Below are positions 1-10,488 of a stretch of DNA of 64,000 nt, piece after piece. The stretch comes from Cheiracanthium punctorium (lineage: Eukaryota; Arthropoda; Arachnida; Araneae; Cheiracanthiidae), in assembly GCA_038373885.1 (NCBI GenBank), contig JAWZYV010019925.1, forward strand, positions 587,001 through 651,000. The letters are read 5' to 3'. Both the position numbers and the translations under genes were made by a program. A model generated the notes under the pieces. That model was not told the DNA's origin and made no database searches. It saw only the letters and a program-made list of their open reading frames with translations. Each line of letters starts with the position of its first letter. Positions within the stretch are counted from its first letter, which is position 1.

Positions 1-127
1 TCTGGTGTTTTTATTGTACAGTTACATCATTTAATATATGTGGTTGTAATAATATAATAGATACAGGAAATAACAGAGTACAATTGAAAACTTTTTAAAC
101 GTTTTATAGCTTTGATGAGTGGATTGA

Positions 128-268
128 ACAATCTGGGATTTACCTAGTACTGAAAATTTTGTACTTCTCCAAGAAAAAGGAATATTGCAAGATTTTGTTC
201 AAGTAATCACAGACAGAATAATTGAAAGATGCTGGATTTGGCCATCTAATTGCCAATCATTGATGTAA
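128..268 (+). pseudogene. possible transposase remnant (N-terminal fragment)
   Basis: One frame stays open for 46 codons between two stops and reads like protein (TIWDLPSTENFVLLQEKGIL near its start, then CWIW). The WDLPSTE..xxLLQE..GIL pattern recalls the N-terminus of ISXO2/Merlin-type transposases as I remember them, but the zinc-binding part that should follow is absent. There is no start Met and no terminal repeats were found. It could also be a chance open frame. Confidence 0.2.
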
Positions 269-904
269 TTTCGTAGATCCAGTAACAGGATGCCATGCAT
301 AACCAGTAGAGCAAATGTGTGTTTATGCAAAATGGCAGAATAAATGCCAGTGAGGCACTGCTCCTCACCATCGAAAATCCTATCTGTTAGAACTTATGTT
401 GTGAAAGTTATATCTCCAAAATAAATTGTTTTTTAAAATGTTGATAGACATGGTAAATTTCATGGCTCCTATGAAAATTTGTGTTTCATCTATTTCCCTG
501 CTTATATATATCTACTCAGTTCGGACAATGCAAGTCCACCAATTTTGGAATGCATGACCTGAGTTAGCCCAGCCAGCCACGATACATCGAATTAACGTCG
601 CCGTCGCCGTAGTTTCGACGTAATCATCGACGTTAAAAATCCTTGGATATGTCCACCTGTTTGCCCGTCGAGCGCTGAACTTCTCGACGGCGTATTACCC
701 GCAAGGGGTGACCGTGAGAGATAACAATCTCGCTTAACTACGGCGTAAGAATGGAAAAGGGTGACCGCCAGGAAGAGAAAATCCCCGATATTGGTCGAAC
801 ACTCGTCGCTATAACGGCAAAGGGAGACAGATTCTTGGAATCCGTTTATAAAATTCAGCTCATAGTGGTTGATTTTACGTTATACCTTGTCGAATCGCTC
901 CAAC
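269..904. other. stretch without a recognised gene; GC-rich patch
   Basis: The part from about 540 to 880 is clearly richer in G+C and CpG than its surroundings (GCCGTCGCCGTAG, CGTCGAGCG and similar). It holds a 61-codon open frame (751-936, plus) with no recognisable domain, which runs into the left arm of the palindrome that follows. It may be part of the same mobile element as the palindrome. Confidence 0.3.
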
Positions 905-1074
905 AGGACAGAGAAAACCGGCTTATATTCGTCTAATAGAAGTCGTCCTTTAAAGACTTCGCAGAATTTGTCGAATTCTGCCCATTTATAAACGTAGTAA
1001 TTATGCCGCAATTCCAGACATTCAGAGAATAGACAAATACCATTTACATACGTCGTGAAGGAATAGAAATTCAA
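880..1074 (-). pseudogene. coding-like fragment in the left palindrome arm
   Basis: An open frame of 64 codons includes CLELRHNYYVYKWAEFDKF and LLLDEYKPVF. The inverted copy in the right arm (about 2047-2190, plus) preserves CLEFRHNYYVYK, FDE and LLLDE in one frame but is broken upstream by a frame change and downstream by a small deletion after LLLDE. Preservation of the same amino acids in two diverged copies suggests the sequence once coded for protein. I do not recognise the family. Confidence 0.3.
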
Positions 1075-2213
1075 ACTGTTCTGATCCTGTGAACTTTTGC
1101 CGTTTAAAAAGGAAACATTTTATATTTCTATATAATACATTTTAATATTAGTTTGTTAGCTAATAAAAAGTAATTTTTAATTAAATGTGCAGAAATTACA
1201 AGTTTTAAATTAACTTCTAGTCGTTTAGATGAAGTTGTAAAATATACATTCATAAAAATTTGAACACAGAGAAAATACATTAAAGAAAAATATAATCTTG
1301 ATTTTTTGAATTTAATTGATCAGTAACTTGCATAAATAGCTTATGTCTCTATTTTACATTTTAAAGGGTTTACATTTTCCCCCCGGTACATTTTATGAAT
1401 TGTTTTTACTGTAGGTATATTTAATAAAAGGGGGGGGGGTACGCTGTTTAATTCAATGTTATAAACAATCTAAATATCTTAATATATTGGTGAAAGATGG
1501 TGAAAAAGTAACTTAAAAATTAAATAAAATATTAGTAAATTTAGTTAAGTAAGGAATACAGTTTAAAATGCAATTTTACTAACAGTAAATATAATTTACT
1601 TATTTTATATAAAAAAGGTTACTTTTTAACCAATATATGAAAATATTTAGATAGTTTATAAGAGTAGATTAAATAATTTTTTGCACCCTTTTATTAAAAA
1701 TACCTAATACAGCCAAAACTATTAATAAAATGTACCGGGGGAAAAAATGGAAACCCTTTAAAATGTAAATTAGTGACATAAGTTGTTCGTGCGAGTTACT
1801 TATCTGTTAAATTAAAAATCAAGATTATATTTTAACTTTAATATATTTTTGTCTATGTTCAAACTTTTATGAATATAAATTTTATAACTTTATCTAAACG
1901 ATTAGAAGTTAATTTAAAACTTGTTATTTCTAATCATTTAATTCAAAATTGCTTTTCATTAGCTAACAACTAGTAGTATAATGTATTATATTTAGAAATA
2001 TAAAGTGTTTCCTTTTAAACGGCATGTGCACCCGACAAGAAGTTTGAATTTCCATGCTTTCATGACGTATGTAAATGGTGTGTGACTGACATATTCTCTA
2101 AATGTCTGGAATTCCGGCATAATTACTACGTTTATAAACTGTCAGGATTCGACGAAATCGTCAAGGAACCACTTCTATTAGACGAATAAGCCTGCTTTTT
2201 TATCTCCATAGTT
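905..2213. repeat. large imperfect palindrome (two ~640-bp inverted arms)
   Basis: Bases from about 905 to 1560 reappear as an imperfect inverted copy at about 1570-2213, with almost no spacer. Landmarks pair from outside to centre: ATTCGTCTAATAGAAGT, TTTATAAACGTAGTAATTA, ATTTACATACGTC, GTTTTAAATTAACTTCTA, AATATAATCTTGATTTTT, TTTACATTTTAAAGGGTTT, then the tracts near 1400-1440 and 1680-1740. The arms differ by many substitutions and small indels, so they are old. Each arm contains a coding-like stretch around the HNYYVYK motif. A foldback-type transposon or an inverted duplication are both possible. Confidence 0.75.
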
Positions 2214-3522
2214 TATTATAGTTTTCCTGTAATAAAATATGAAGAAGTTTTCTATCTACAAATCCCCCCCCCTCTCACCCTCCCACGAGAAAAATTTTGT
2301 CTACTGCATTACACAAACAGTTTTTTATTTATCTCTCTTAATTCTTTGATTTGTTCAATTTTACTACTCCAAATAGGTTTAAATTACATACTAAATGCAC
2401 ACATATTAGTATACAATTTAAAAAGAAAAAAAAAACTTTGCATAAAGTGCTTTAATCTGTTTCATTGTAAGTTATGCCATAATGCAATAATAAGTTGACT
2501 TTTGTTATAGTAAGTTTACATTAAGTAAATTTGTGCTTATAATGAGAAAAAATATTTCATATGCTTAAGGTAAACAGTTGATTTTATGCCAATTGTACCT
2601 TTATATTTCACTCTATAATACAAATAAGAAGACTTATAATTAGCAATTAAAAAGAAAATGAATAAAAGAAACAAAGCACATAATTATTAGTTAAATAATT
2701 ATTTAACTCACCTCTAAAATTTTGATGGCTGGAATTAAAATTTGTAGTTACCCCGATAAACTTTAATAACATCACCGGCCAACACAATTTAAAGAGAGCC
2801 AGACAAACTTATTAATATGCCAAGCTAACGATAAATCGTGTTAGCATTGAACTTGAAAAATATTCCAAGAGATATTGAAAAATATCCACTTTTATAGTTA
2901 AAACTATGGAAATTTTACTGTTCTGTGTAGCGCAGCTGAGCTCAGCCATTGACTACACGCTGGAGCGAGTTCTGCCCTTGCATAAAAAACTGCGAAGTAC
3001 GAGCCACGCAAACCATGAACGAATACACACACAAAAAAGAAAAAAAAAGCATCTGTTTTCTGAGAAAACGGTTGGGGTGGACATGTCAAAGGTCGTGAGA
3101 AAGGACCCCGTAAATTCTGTCTCCCCTGCACTGTTTATTCGGCGTTCAACTGACTATTAACTAAGCTGAAAAAATTTCTCGATGCTCCATCGCATGTTTC
3201 TTCTTGGCTGGCTGGGGGGGGTCTCACAGACCGCCGAAGCCATGAGCGGAAAATCGGCGATGTATAGACAGATCATAGACCTCTTGAGGGCGACCAACAT
3301 TAACAGTCGAAGATAGCCGCCTCCCTGACCAAAATCGAACGGCTCTTTATAACGTCGACAACACAATGTATGTTTGATCTCTTTTAAACGCTATTTTTTG
3401 CTGTAATTTTTCATCGACCTATTTTCGACATCGAGGAATACGTAATTTAAACGTGTGTGCGCTTGCTGGGAGTTAACGAAATTAAAGAGAAAAAATTTCA
3501 TTTTTGGCACATTTTTTTCAAA
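2214..3522. other. stretch without a recognised gene
   Basis: A+T-rich sequence, with a more G+C-rich patch at about 2930-3370 that has short overlapping open frames on both strands and no recognisable motif. A TATA-like TTTATAAC lies near 3346. Nothing here can be named. Confidence 0.3.
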
Positions 3523-3584
3523 TACAAGGGGTGATCAAATGAAAAGGTACGAAACGGCACGGTGGGTACAAATGTAGACTTTAT

Positions 3585-4176
3585 TCAAAATATACACCAT
3601 AGGCCTGAGCATAACGATCCCACAAGCCACAGGATTCCTTGTTCCCAAAATTCCTGTGGCCGTGACGAGACCCAGTCCATCACAGCATCCGAGTTGAAGT
3701 GCTTCCCTTTCAGGTGTTTCTTCAGTGGACCAAACACATGGAAATCGCAGGGTGACATATCCAGACTGTAGGGCGGATGATCCAATGTCTGCCACTTGAA
3801 CTTGGCCAGTTCCATGTGTGTGACTCTGAAGACGTGTGAACACGCACTATCATGGAGCAGAACCACACCCTCCATGAGCAGCCCTGGTCTTTTGTTCTTG
3901 ATGGACCTGCGTAGGCGTTGGAGTGTCCACCTTGTTGATGAGATCACTCATGATGACAGTGTTTGCCTGGCCTGGTCTCGGGTCATCACCCACACTCTCG
4001 CGGCCTGCACAAAAACGGGCACTCCATTTTCTGACAGACTTATCAGAGACACATTTCTCCCCATAAACTGTCACCATCTGGCGATGAATAGCTGTCGGTT
4101 TCTCACCTTCCGCTGTCAGAAATCGGATAACACCTCGCTGCTCCTCAATCGTCAAATTTTGCAACGCGAACGCCAT
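3585..4176 (-). pseudogene. mariner-type transposase, internally deleted and frameshifted
   Basis: The N-terminal part (4176-3850, about 108 residues) begins MAFALQNLTIEEQRGVIRFL and carries the helix-turn-helix region ending in the DDPRPGQ linker. A second frame (up to 3947, down to 3585) carries the C-terminal catalytic region with WQTLDHPPYSLDMSPCDFHV and FGPLKKHLKGKHF. In mariner families the catalytic DD34D motif normally reads HDNARPH followed by YSPDLAPxD; here these are HDSACSH and YSLDMSPCD. The N-terminal frame is lost after the VDTPTPTQVHQE stretch and the middle of the protein, including the first catalytic Asp region, is missing. The element is certainly inactive. It is the only coding sequence between the two terminal repeats. 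Confidence 0.8.
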
Positions 4177-4462
4177 CCTGTCCTCAGACGGATTGCAGCA
4201 TCATTTGGACGCCGCTTTTGATAAGAGCCTTTGTGTTGGAAGTACAGCTAATGTGCTTCCCAGCCTCATCATATCACCCTTCATATATGTCTAATATCCA
4301 CCTGTACAATAATTCAATTTAACAAGTAAACAGTTTTTCTTCTAATTAAAATAAAGCCTGAAGTTTTGCAATTAAAAATAAAGTTTCATTAATGTTTAAT
4401 AAGTTTTGATAAATTTCATAATACATTAAATAATTTAACTTCAATTAGCATTCAATCTACTA

Positions 4463-5111
4463 TGTAGAACCTGTACACCTCCTGACATTTTGTTTTGGCA
4501 GCATATTGGCTTGAAATATGTTTGATGTGTCAGCTTTGTGTGCTGGTGCTTTTCTGCACCACACAAACTGAGTGACAGGCTTGTGTGCTGGTGTTCAAGT
4601 GCCTATTTCACATGAAAATGAACTATCAGATGTCTTTCCTACATCCGTATTGGGCATGCAGCAAGTGTGCAACTAAACTTAGATTGTTCTAGAAGCTTCT
4701 TTGATGACATCATTGTTAGTGTATAAAAGCAGTGGCTTTTCTTTTTGCTGTGCAAGTTGGATCAACTGGTTCTGTGTGGAGATGGGAGTTTGCCTCTCCT
4801 CCTCCTCCCTAGTATAGGTAGTAATGGTTAGGTCAGGGGTTTACTTTTTGTAAAATGTCCGAAGGTCTAGTAATAGTAGTTCTTTAAAATGTTGTTAAGT
4901 TTATCTGTTTATTGTTGCCTTTTACTAATATTGTTCTTTTAATGCTTTTCATAAGGATTGTTTTTTACTATAATAAATTAACTTGTTCTTTATACACTGG
5001 TTTGTGTGATTTATGATGATACACATGCTATCATTCAGATTGCAGATAGTAAACTTTGCAGAGCATTTGACTGAAGGGTAGCTGATTGTTTTTTTTTACT
5101 CAGCCCCTACA
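4463..5111 (+). repeat. possible solo-LTR-like insertion inside the mariner
   Basis: The extra sequence in the 5' part of the mariner begins TGTAGAACC and ends CCCCTACA, so it has short TG...CA-type inverted termini. It contains GTATAAAAGC (about 4720) about 25 bp upstream of a G/C-rich patch, and AATAAA at about 4973, in the order expected for an LTR. No convincing target duplication is visible, so the ends are uncertain. Confidence 0.3.
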
Positions 5112-5398
5112 CTTTGCTCTCTCCTGCGTATGCTCTGATCCCAGTCAGAGACTCCAATTCCATCCTGCGATGTCTCACTACGTTCTCCCATAGCGGAATA
5201 TGCAAATATTTACCTGTTATGTTTTTACGTCGTTTCGTACCTTTTCATTTAATCACCCCTTGTATATTACTTAGGCAAGGAGTTAAGAGCTCTTTATTTG
5301 ATTTAATCAAATGTTTACAGTAAGTTGAATTAATTTTAAAGCATTTCCAATCTTAAAGGATTTTATAAATTAATTTTGTGGTTATATGGGATTTTGTG

Positions 5399-5475
5399 GA
5401 AATACGGGGTTCAGTCTGAAATATGGCACCATTTAATCATATTTCAAAATTTCAGGCTGAACCCCGTATTTCATA
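5399..5475. repeat. 24-bp inverted repeat around a short spacer
   Basis: GAAATACGGGGTTCAGTCTG and its near-complement CAGGCTGAACCCCGTATTTC face each other across about 27 bp. The pair lies beside a mariner C-terminal coding remnant and may be terminal repeats left by an internally deleted Tc1/mariner element. Confidence 0.6.
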
Positions 5476-5505
5476 TATGAGGTGCGTGTTAAAACTTACC
5501 AAATT

Positions 5506-5616
5506 TTAGGAGTGTTCAAAGTAATCTCTTCCAACATCTGTACATTTTTGTAGGCGAATTATCCAAAGTTTAAAAGCCTCAAGCCATTCATTTCTTGAAA
5601 TCAATGCAAAAAATGC
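5506..5616 (-). pseudogene. Tc1/mariner transposase C-terminal remnant
   Basis: Thirty-six codons before a stop read like the end of a mariner-type transposase: WLEAFKLWIIRLQKCTDVG followed by RDYFEHS. Many family members end in a W...R..KCI...G.YFE pattern. Nothing upstream in this frame is recognisable. The inverted repeat at 5399-5475 just downstream may be its terminus. Confidence 0.5.
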
Positions 5617-5708
5617 TTTACAGCCTAATCAATCTCATTGAAGTAAAAACCATTTTATGCAAAAGCATTATAAATTGTAAGGTATCACTTTATAATTGAA
5701 AGTAAATA

Positions 5709-6532
5709 CAATCGACTCCAGTTATAGTGGACTCGGATATAGTGAACGCAAATCGTTAGTACCGATTCAGTTACATTAGAAATGTGCATTTTTCAGTTTA
5801 TTGAACCTAAAAACTGAACTTAGAAAATTCTGGAAATGGCGGAGATGAAGTTTTGCGGTGTCTACATTCTCAAAGGTTGTCTGTATTGCATTCAATAAAT
5901 ACACAAAGAGATTATCAAGCATCTGTTCCCAAATACAGGCGAATTGTCGGTGGCTAGGCTGAGGTCTGTGAGCTAACATGGCGAGGGGGAGAGGGGAACA
6001 ATAGCAAGCTAGACTCTTGACCGCTGTGAAACCAGGAATTTATTCATTGCAGCAATGCTTACTAACTGCTTTAGCTTTTCAATTCCCTTGCAAAAGTCTT
6101 GTGGTGTATTCCTCCCCGTACTCCTTTTCTCCAATACCCCCGTGCTTAAAAGATAAGCTCATCTTTTCTACGCTGCATGAAAGCCCGTGACACCCACACT
6201 TCCACAATGAAGAAGAAACATGCAACTTTTTTCATTCTCATTCTTACCAGAAAGAAGCACAGGTTAAGGATTACCATTGATCGCTATTGCTTGATTGGCT
6301 ATAACACTTTCGGGCTAATTGAATGGAATCTCCCAAATTATTGTAACACTTAGGAGTAATAAGACATTAAATACAATTAATTATGTTTGATTTACACACA
6401 TATTCAGTGCGGGTATAAAACACTATTTTTTACTTATGTATATTATGCATTCCTTGCTCATATGAGGACACTTCAGATATAGTGAACAAAATTTGCCGGT
6501 CCCCAGAGGTTCACTATAAACGGAGACGACTA
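5709..6532. mobile_element. pogo/Tigger-like non-autonomous element (~824 bp)
   Basis: The termini match as inverted repeats: CAATCGACTCCAGTTATAGT at the left and the complement of TAGTCGTCTCCGTTTATAGT at the right. Both are flanked by TA, the target used by the Tc1/mariner/pogo superfamily. A second internal pair (ATATAGTGAAC) sits just inside each end. A 67-codon minus-strand frame (5776-5979) is present but not recognisable. Probably a deletion derivative mobilised in trans. Confidence 0.75.
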
Positions 6533-6834
6533 TATAAGATTGGTATGCATCAATGAATTGCAAATTTATTATAAAAGCATTTTACATGTCAGTTACTTCT
6601 AGATTGTTTTGTAAATATTGTACATTTTTGTGTTTCTCTCTCTCTTCATTTTTGTAAAACTGGCTCCCTGAAGTTTTACAAAGTGACCTAATTATGGCAT
6701 TTAACTATTCACTGTGCATAACACTATTTCAATTTTAAATTAACATTGCTAGTATGTATCATAATTTTTACATTGATTAACTTGAATCAGAATACATAGG
6801 TTTTTTGTATGAAGAAATTTATCTATTTTTGTAG

Positions 6835-6943
6835 GAATGCATATAGGTGTGTAAAAGAATGTGAACCTGGTGATGTTTTACCAGCAGTTGTTATGCCAGA
6901 AGTTTTAGAAGATGAAAATGACTTGATGCCATCAGAAAAATGA
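6835..6943 (+). CDS. terminal coding exon of an unidentified host gene
   Basis: A pyrimidine-rich tract with TTTTTGTAG precedes an exon that, read after one base of a split codon, encodes 35 residues before TGA: NAYRCVKECEPGDVLPAVVM, then an acidic tail ending LMPSEK. Codon content and the lack of stops in only this frame support coding. A canonical polyadenylation signal lies 45 bp downstream. I could not find upstream exons in the first 6.8 kb, which is largely transposon-derived; they may lie left of the window. The gene would converge on OSTF1. The short Cys-containing basic start followed by a Pro/acidic tail could be the cytosolic end of a membrane protein, but this is a guess. It could also be a chance frame behind an AG. 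Confidence 0.5.
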
Positions 6944-6987
6944 TCCATTGTTTTGCATATTTTACTGTATGAGCACTGTACTTTATA

Positions 6988-6993
6988 AATAAA
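6988..6993 (+). terminator. polyadenylation signal AATAAA
   Basis: AATAAA lies 45 bp after the stop codon of the exon at 6835-6943, as expected for the end of a short 3' UTR. Confidence 0.5.
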
Positions 6994-7101
6994 AAAGGCT
7001 TCCTTTTTTAGATATGAGTAAAATACTTTGAAATTTTCACAGCTCCAATTCTTTTATAGTAAATGTAAAACTAAAAAACAACTTGGAGCAATATCATACT
7101 A

Positions 7102-8300
7102 CAGTAGAAGATCGATATACTGCAATTCTCCATAAACCGCATTAACACTGCAGATGTAAACAGAGAAAAATCACAATTAAGAAATTTCTACAATCTGCTT
7201 TTTTTTTAGTTGCTTTCCCAGGGAATTAATTTTGAGACATTAGATAAATCCCACAACATGCCAGAGCTTAAAATAAACAATTATTCTGCGATGCATGCAT
7301 TATCAGCATAACAGCTTTCTGGTCAAGTAGAAGAGGAAGAACAGTTTACATAAAAAAAAAAAATAAAATAAAAAAACTTTCCCTTTTTCCCTCCACTACA
7401 GAATCTCTCTTCCTCCTTCCTCTACCATTGACTTCCCAAACAGACATTTATTTATTTAGTGATAGTCCTCTTTGTAAATTAAAAACATTGGTTTGTTTTA
7501 TATTAAATCCTATGCTGTTATTTGGCTTCCTAAATCATATGCGCTGTATCACCATTTTTTTTTTTTTTTTTTATGTGTGTGGGTGAATGGGGAATGCACA
7601 TAGCATATTCTAAAGTAAAAAAAAAAAGCTATGTTTCTTTAAGTTTGGGAAGAAAAAAGGTTTTAAAATGAATGGTTTTCTAAACAAAGTCGTCGTTCCT
7701 TCCCCCCCCCCCCCCGATATGCTTATGTCTTAATATTGGCAGTAAAATACTTTTAATGCATTGTGCACAAAATGGAAGGTACTCAGTTTGCAAACCTGCA
7801 TGAAGAAAACATTTTAAATATTTGGTAATTGATGATAAGTCACAAGTTGTTAATCATTTGAATAGTGCTGAAACAATTTCCTCTGTTTCAAAGCAATTCT
7901 GAAACAGAATCAAATGTTGGATAGAAAGTTGAAAAACTTTCAGTATCTGAAGAAATTTCTATAAGAGATCAATATTTTAAATTCCTAGAAACACAAGACT
8001 GTGTAACCGAAGTAAAATTATTACCTGTTCAAAGGCTGCAAGAAAAGTTATTTGTTGAGATATTGAAAACTCTTAAAACAAATCAAAATTAATATATTGT
8101 TTAACGAGTAAACTTTAATGCTTTTGGTAAATTCAATTTATTTATTTTTCCTGTAAATAAATAAATTGCATTTTTCTGTTTTTTAAAGTAGTATTTGTAT
8201 TTAAAAATTATTTTCAAGCATTATATTTATGTGTTCCAGCTATATTTTAATATGCTTACTAGGGAAGTTTAATGATATAAGTGAATGATCTGTATAAAGT
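7102..8300. mobile_element. possible decayed pogo/Tigger-like element
   Basis: TA followed by CAGTAGAAGATCGATATACT at 7102 resembles a pogo-type terminus. A coding-like remnant lies inside at 7937-8092. The matching right terminus is not clear; similar wording (TTCTATATAATGC, about 8306) is only suggestive. Confidence 0.3.
7937..8092 (+). pseudogene. possible pogo/Tigger transposase C-terminal remnant
   Basis: Fifty-one codons are open before TAA and read LSVSEEISIRDQYFKFLETQ, later VQRLQEKLFVEILKTLK. Tigger/jerky-type transposases often end in a helical segment of similar character. The frame upstream to about 7825 also reads protein-like but is broken by stops. Assignment is weak. Confidence 0.25.
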
Positions 8301-8491
8301 AAAATTCTATATAATGCAAAAAATGGCCCATGTAAAGTACCAAGGACAAAGGGCAGTAGAGTCTGCATCCCCACCAAAATGATTTTAAAGCACAGAAAAA
8401 TAATGGACACCTTATTTAGAATAAAAACTTTATTAAGTACAAAACAATTCAAAAAGCAATAGGTATAAAATGAAAATAGATGTATTATTTG

Positions 8492-8527
<36 letters not shown>

Positions 8528-10480
8528 CGAGAGGAAGAAAGTATCAAGTAAACTTAGATAAAAGCGAATTTTAATTTTATTCAGAAACACAGGAGTAGGA
8601 GTGGGGGACTTTAATAAAAGAAAAAAAGACTTTTTAATACAATTAAAACACCATTTTATTTCATAAACATATACAACAAAAATTGCACAAATAGAAGTTT
8701 ATAAAAAGAACACCTAATTTTTCAGTTTGTTCTTTATGAATAAACTTAAAAATTTGATATTGAGAATTAAAAACTAAACTGAAATGGGAAGCAGATTTAG
8801 CTGATAATATCATAAATATCAATTCTAAGTTCTAATAAAAAAAAGTACATTCAAAATGGTGAGTTTACTAAATTGTTAAAGGGTGTCATGAATTTGAAAA
8901 CTGGCTAATTTTTACACTTCTGCATTTAAAAGAAAAAACAAAATCTGAGTTCCAGGTCCACAAAAATATTAAACAGGTATTTTCAGTAACCTCTAAAGTA
9001 TTTAAATATTTTGGTCTACAAAGTACTGCAAAGGTTTAAATTTTTGGCCCTGCTAAAGGCCAGTAACACTTGGAATTTCAGATGCACCAAAAAAGTTTAT
9101 ATTTTGGGGCATTTTAAATAGTGCAAATTTTTTATATTTTTAAGTCTTTAAATGGCCCTGTTTTAGAACCTTTCGTGGTGAACAATATTTTTCAGCTAAC
9201 AAAAAGTCATAGACATTTGTATTTTTAGTCATACAAATGACTATGAACATTTACAATTTTGGTCCTACACAAGGCCTCAAATGCTTCAGATTTTCATAAC
9301 TACTTCTCACTAAATTTCAAAGAAAAAGGAAGGGGAGTTGTTAAGTGTTGAATTTCGGGAGCAAATTAAAAATATTAGAAAACTGGAAAAATTACAGCCA
9401 CAATCTCCTTTCCATGAAAATATTAATGCATTTTTTCAAGTAGCATTACTAACATTACAATTTTGATTAAAGTGAATTTTCCCCCAGCTGTTGACTTTTA
9501 ACACTGCACTGTAAAATTAAATTAAATAAGCCGCAAGCAGTCAGAAATAATATATAACACACACTACTAAATAAGTGTAAGAAAACAAAGATAAAATAAT
9601 TCATAATTTAAATTTATATTTTATTTAGGTCTCATGTGCATGAAATGTTTGCCACATGCTAATGAATTACTAGTGATATACATACTGCCAATTAAGAAGG
9701 CACTACTAGGTATGTGAGGTCAAGCAGAAGTGGTTAAATCAGAGAGAGTATTCGAAAAATCATGATTTTTCTTGAAATAAATTGATTTTTAAAATTTTAA
9801 TGTATTATAATTAAAATGTATTACTTTTTTTTGCCTTAAAACTGAGAAAATGAAATATAATTGCTAATTCTGAGTAATAGTACTATTTTATTAACACTTA
9901 TTAATGATATTCTCTTTATTAAGAATGTCTTACAATCTTTTTTACATTTAACAAAAAGAATGGTAATTTCAGAAATGTTGTGGTCAACTCTAATGTAATA
10001 ATTTCATACTATCAATAATTTATTGTTTCAAAATAATTTCAAATGTGATTTAAGGAATGTATGTGCAGTTATATAAATACAATTTTAAAAGTGGGCAAAT
10101 CTAAATTTACATGTCACTATTAAAAACCTATTTCTTACATTATATTAAGTCAGGGATTCCCTACTCTAAGCCCATATGTCAGTCGTTTTACACTTGCCCG
10201 CTGTCGAGCAACAATAATAAAAATATTTCAGTTTGAATGAAATACTATGTAAAAGGTTTCCATTTTCATGGTTGAACATTCAAAAGCAGGAATGACATCT
10301 AACACAGGTAAGTGAAAACAGATAGACTTCTTTTCCCCCTTGCACTGCATAATCTACCAATCTAATCTAAATTTTGAAGAAAAAAAAATCATTTGTGATT
10401 TTTATTTTTATTTTAAAAAAAATGTGTATTTGTAGATTTTATGTGCATTATTTAGTAATTATTTATTCAACACATGTATA
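8093..10480. other. A+T-rich stretch, no gene recognised
   Basis: Only low-complexity features are visible: a run of about 32 A at 8494-8526 and short direct similarities around 8990-9290 (phrases on the pattern ATTTTGGxxCTxC). No open frame looks like protein. Confidence 0.4.
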
Positions 10481-10488
10481 TTGACACA

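Larger units (their letters stand above)
3525..5262 (-). mobile_element. decayed mariner-like transposon with TA duplications
   Basis: The ends are inverted repeats of about 33 bp: CAAGGGGTGATCAAATGAAA at 3525 and its near-perfect complement ending at 5262, each flanked by TA. The transposase remnant lies on the minus strand at 3585-4176. At 1738 bp the element is longer than a usual mariner (about 1.3 kb). The excess lies between the transposase start and the right terminal repeat, where about 1 kb of unrelated sequence seems to have been added. Confidence 0.85.

Noticed and set aside
751..936. 61-codon plus-strand frame in the GC-rich patch
   Set aside because: No motif, and its end lies in the palindrome arm whose coding-like signal is on the opposite strand.
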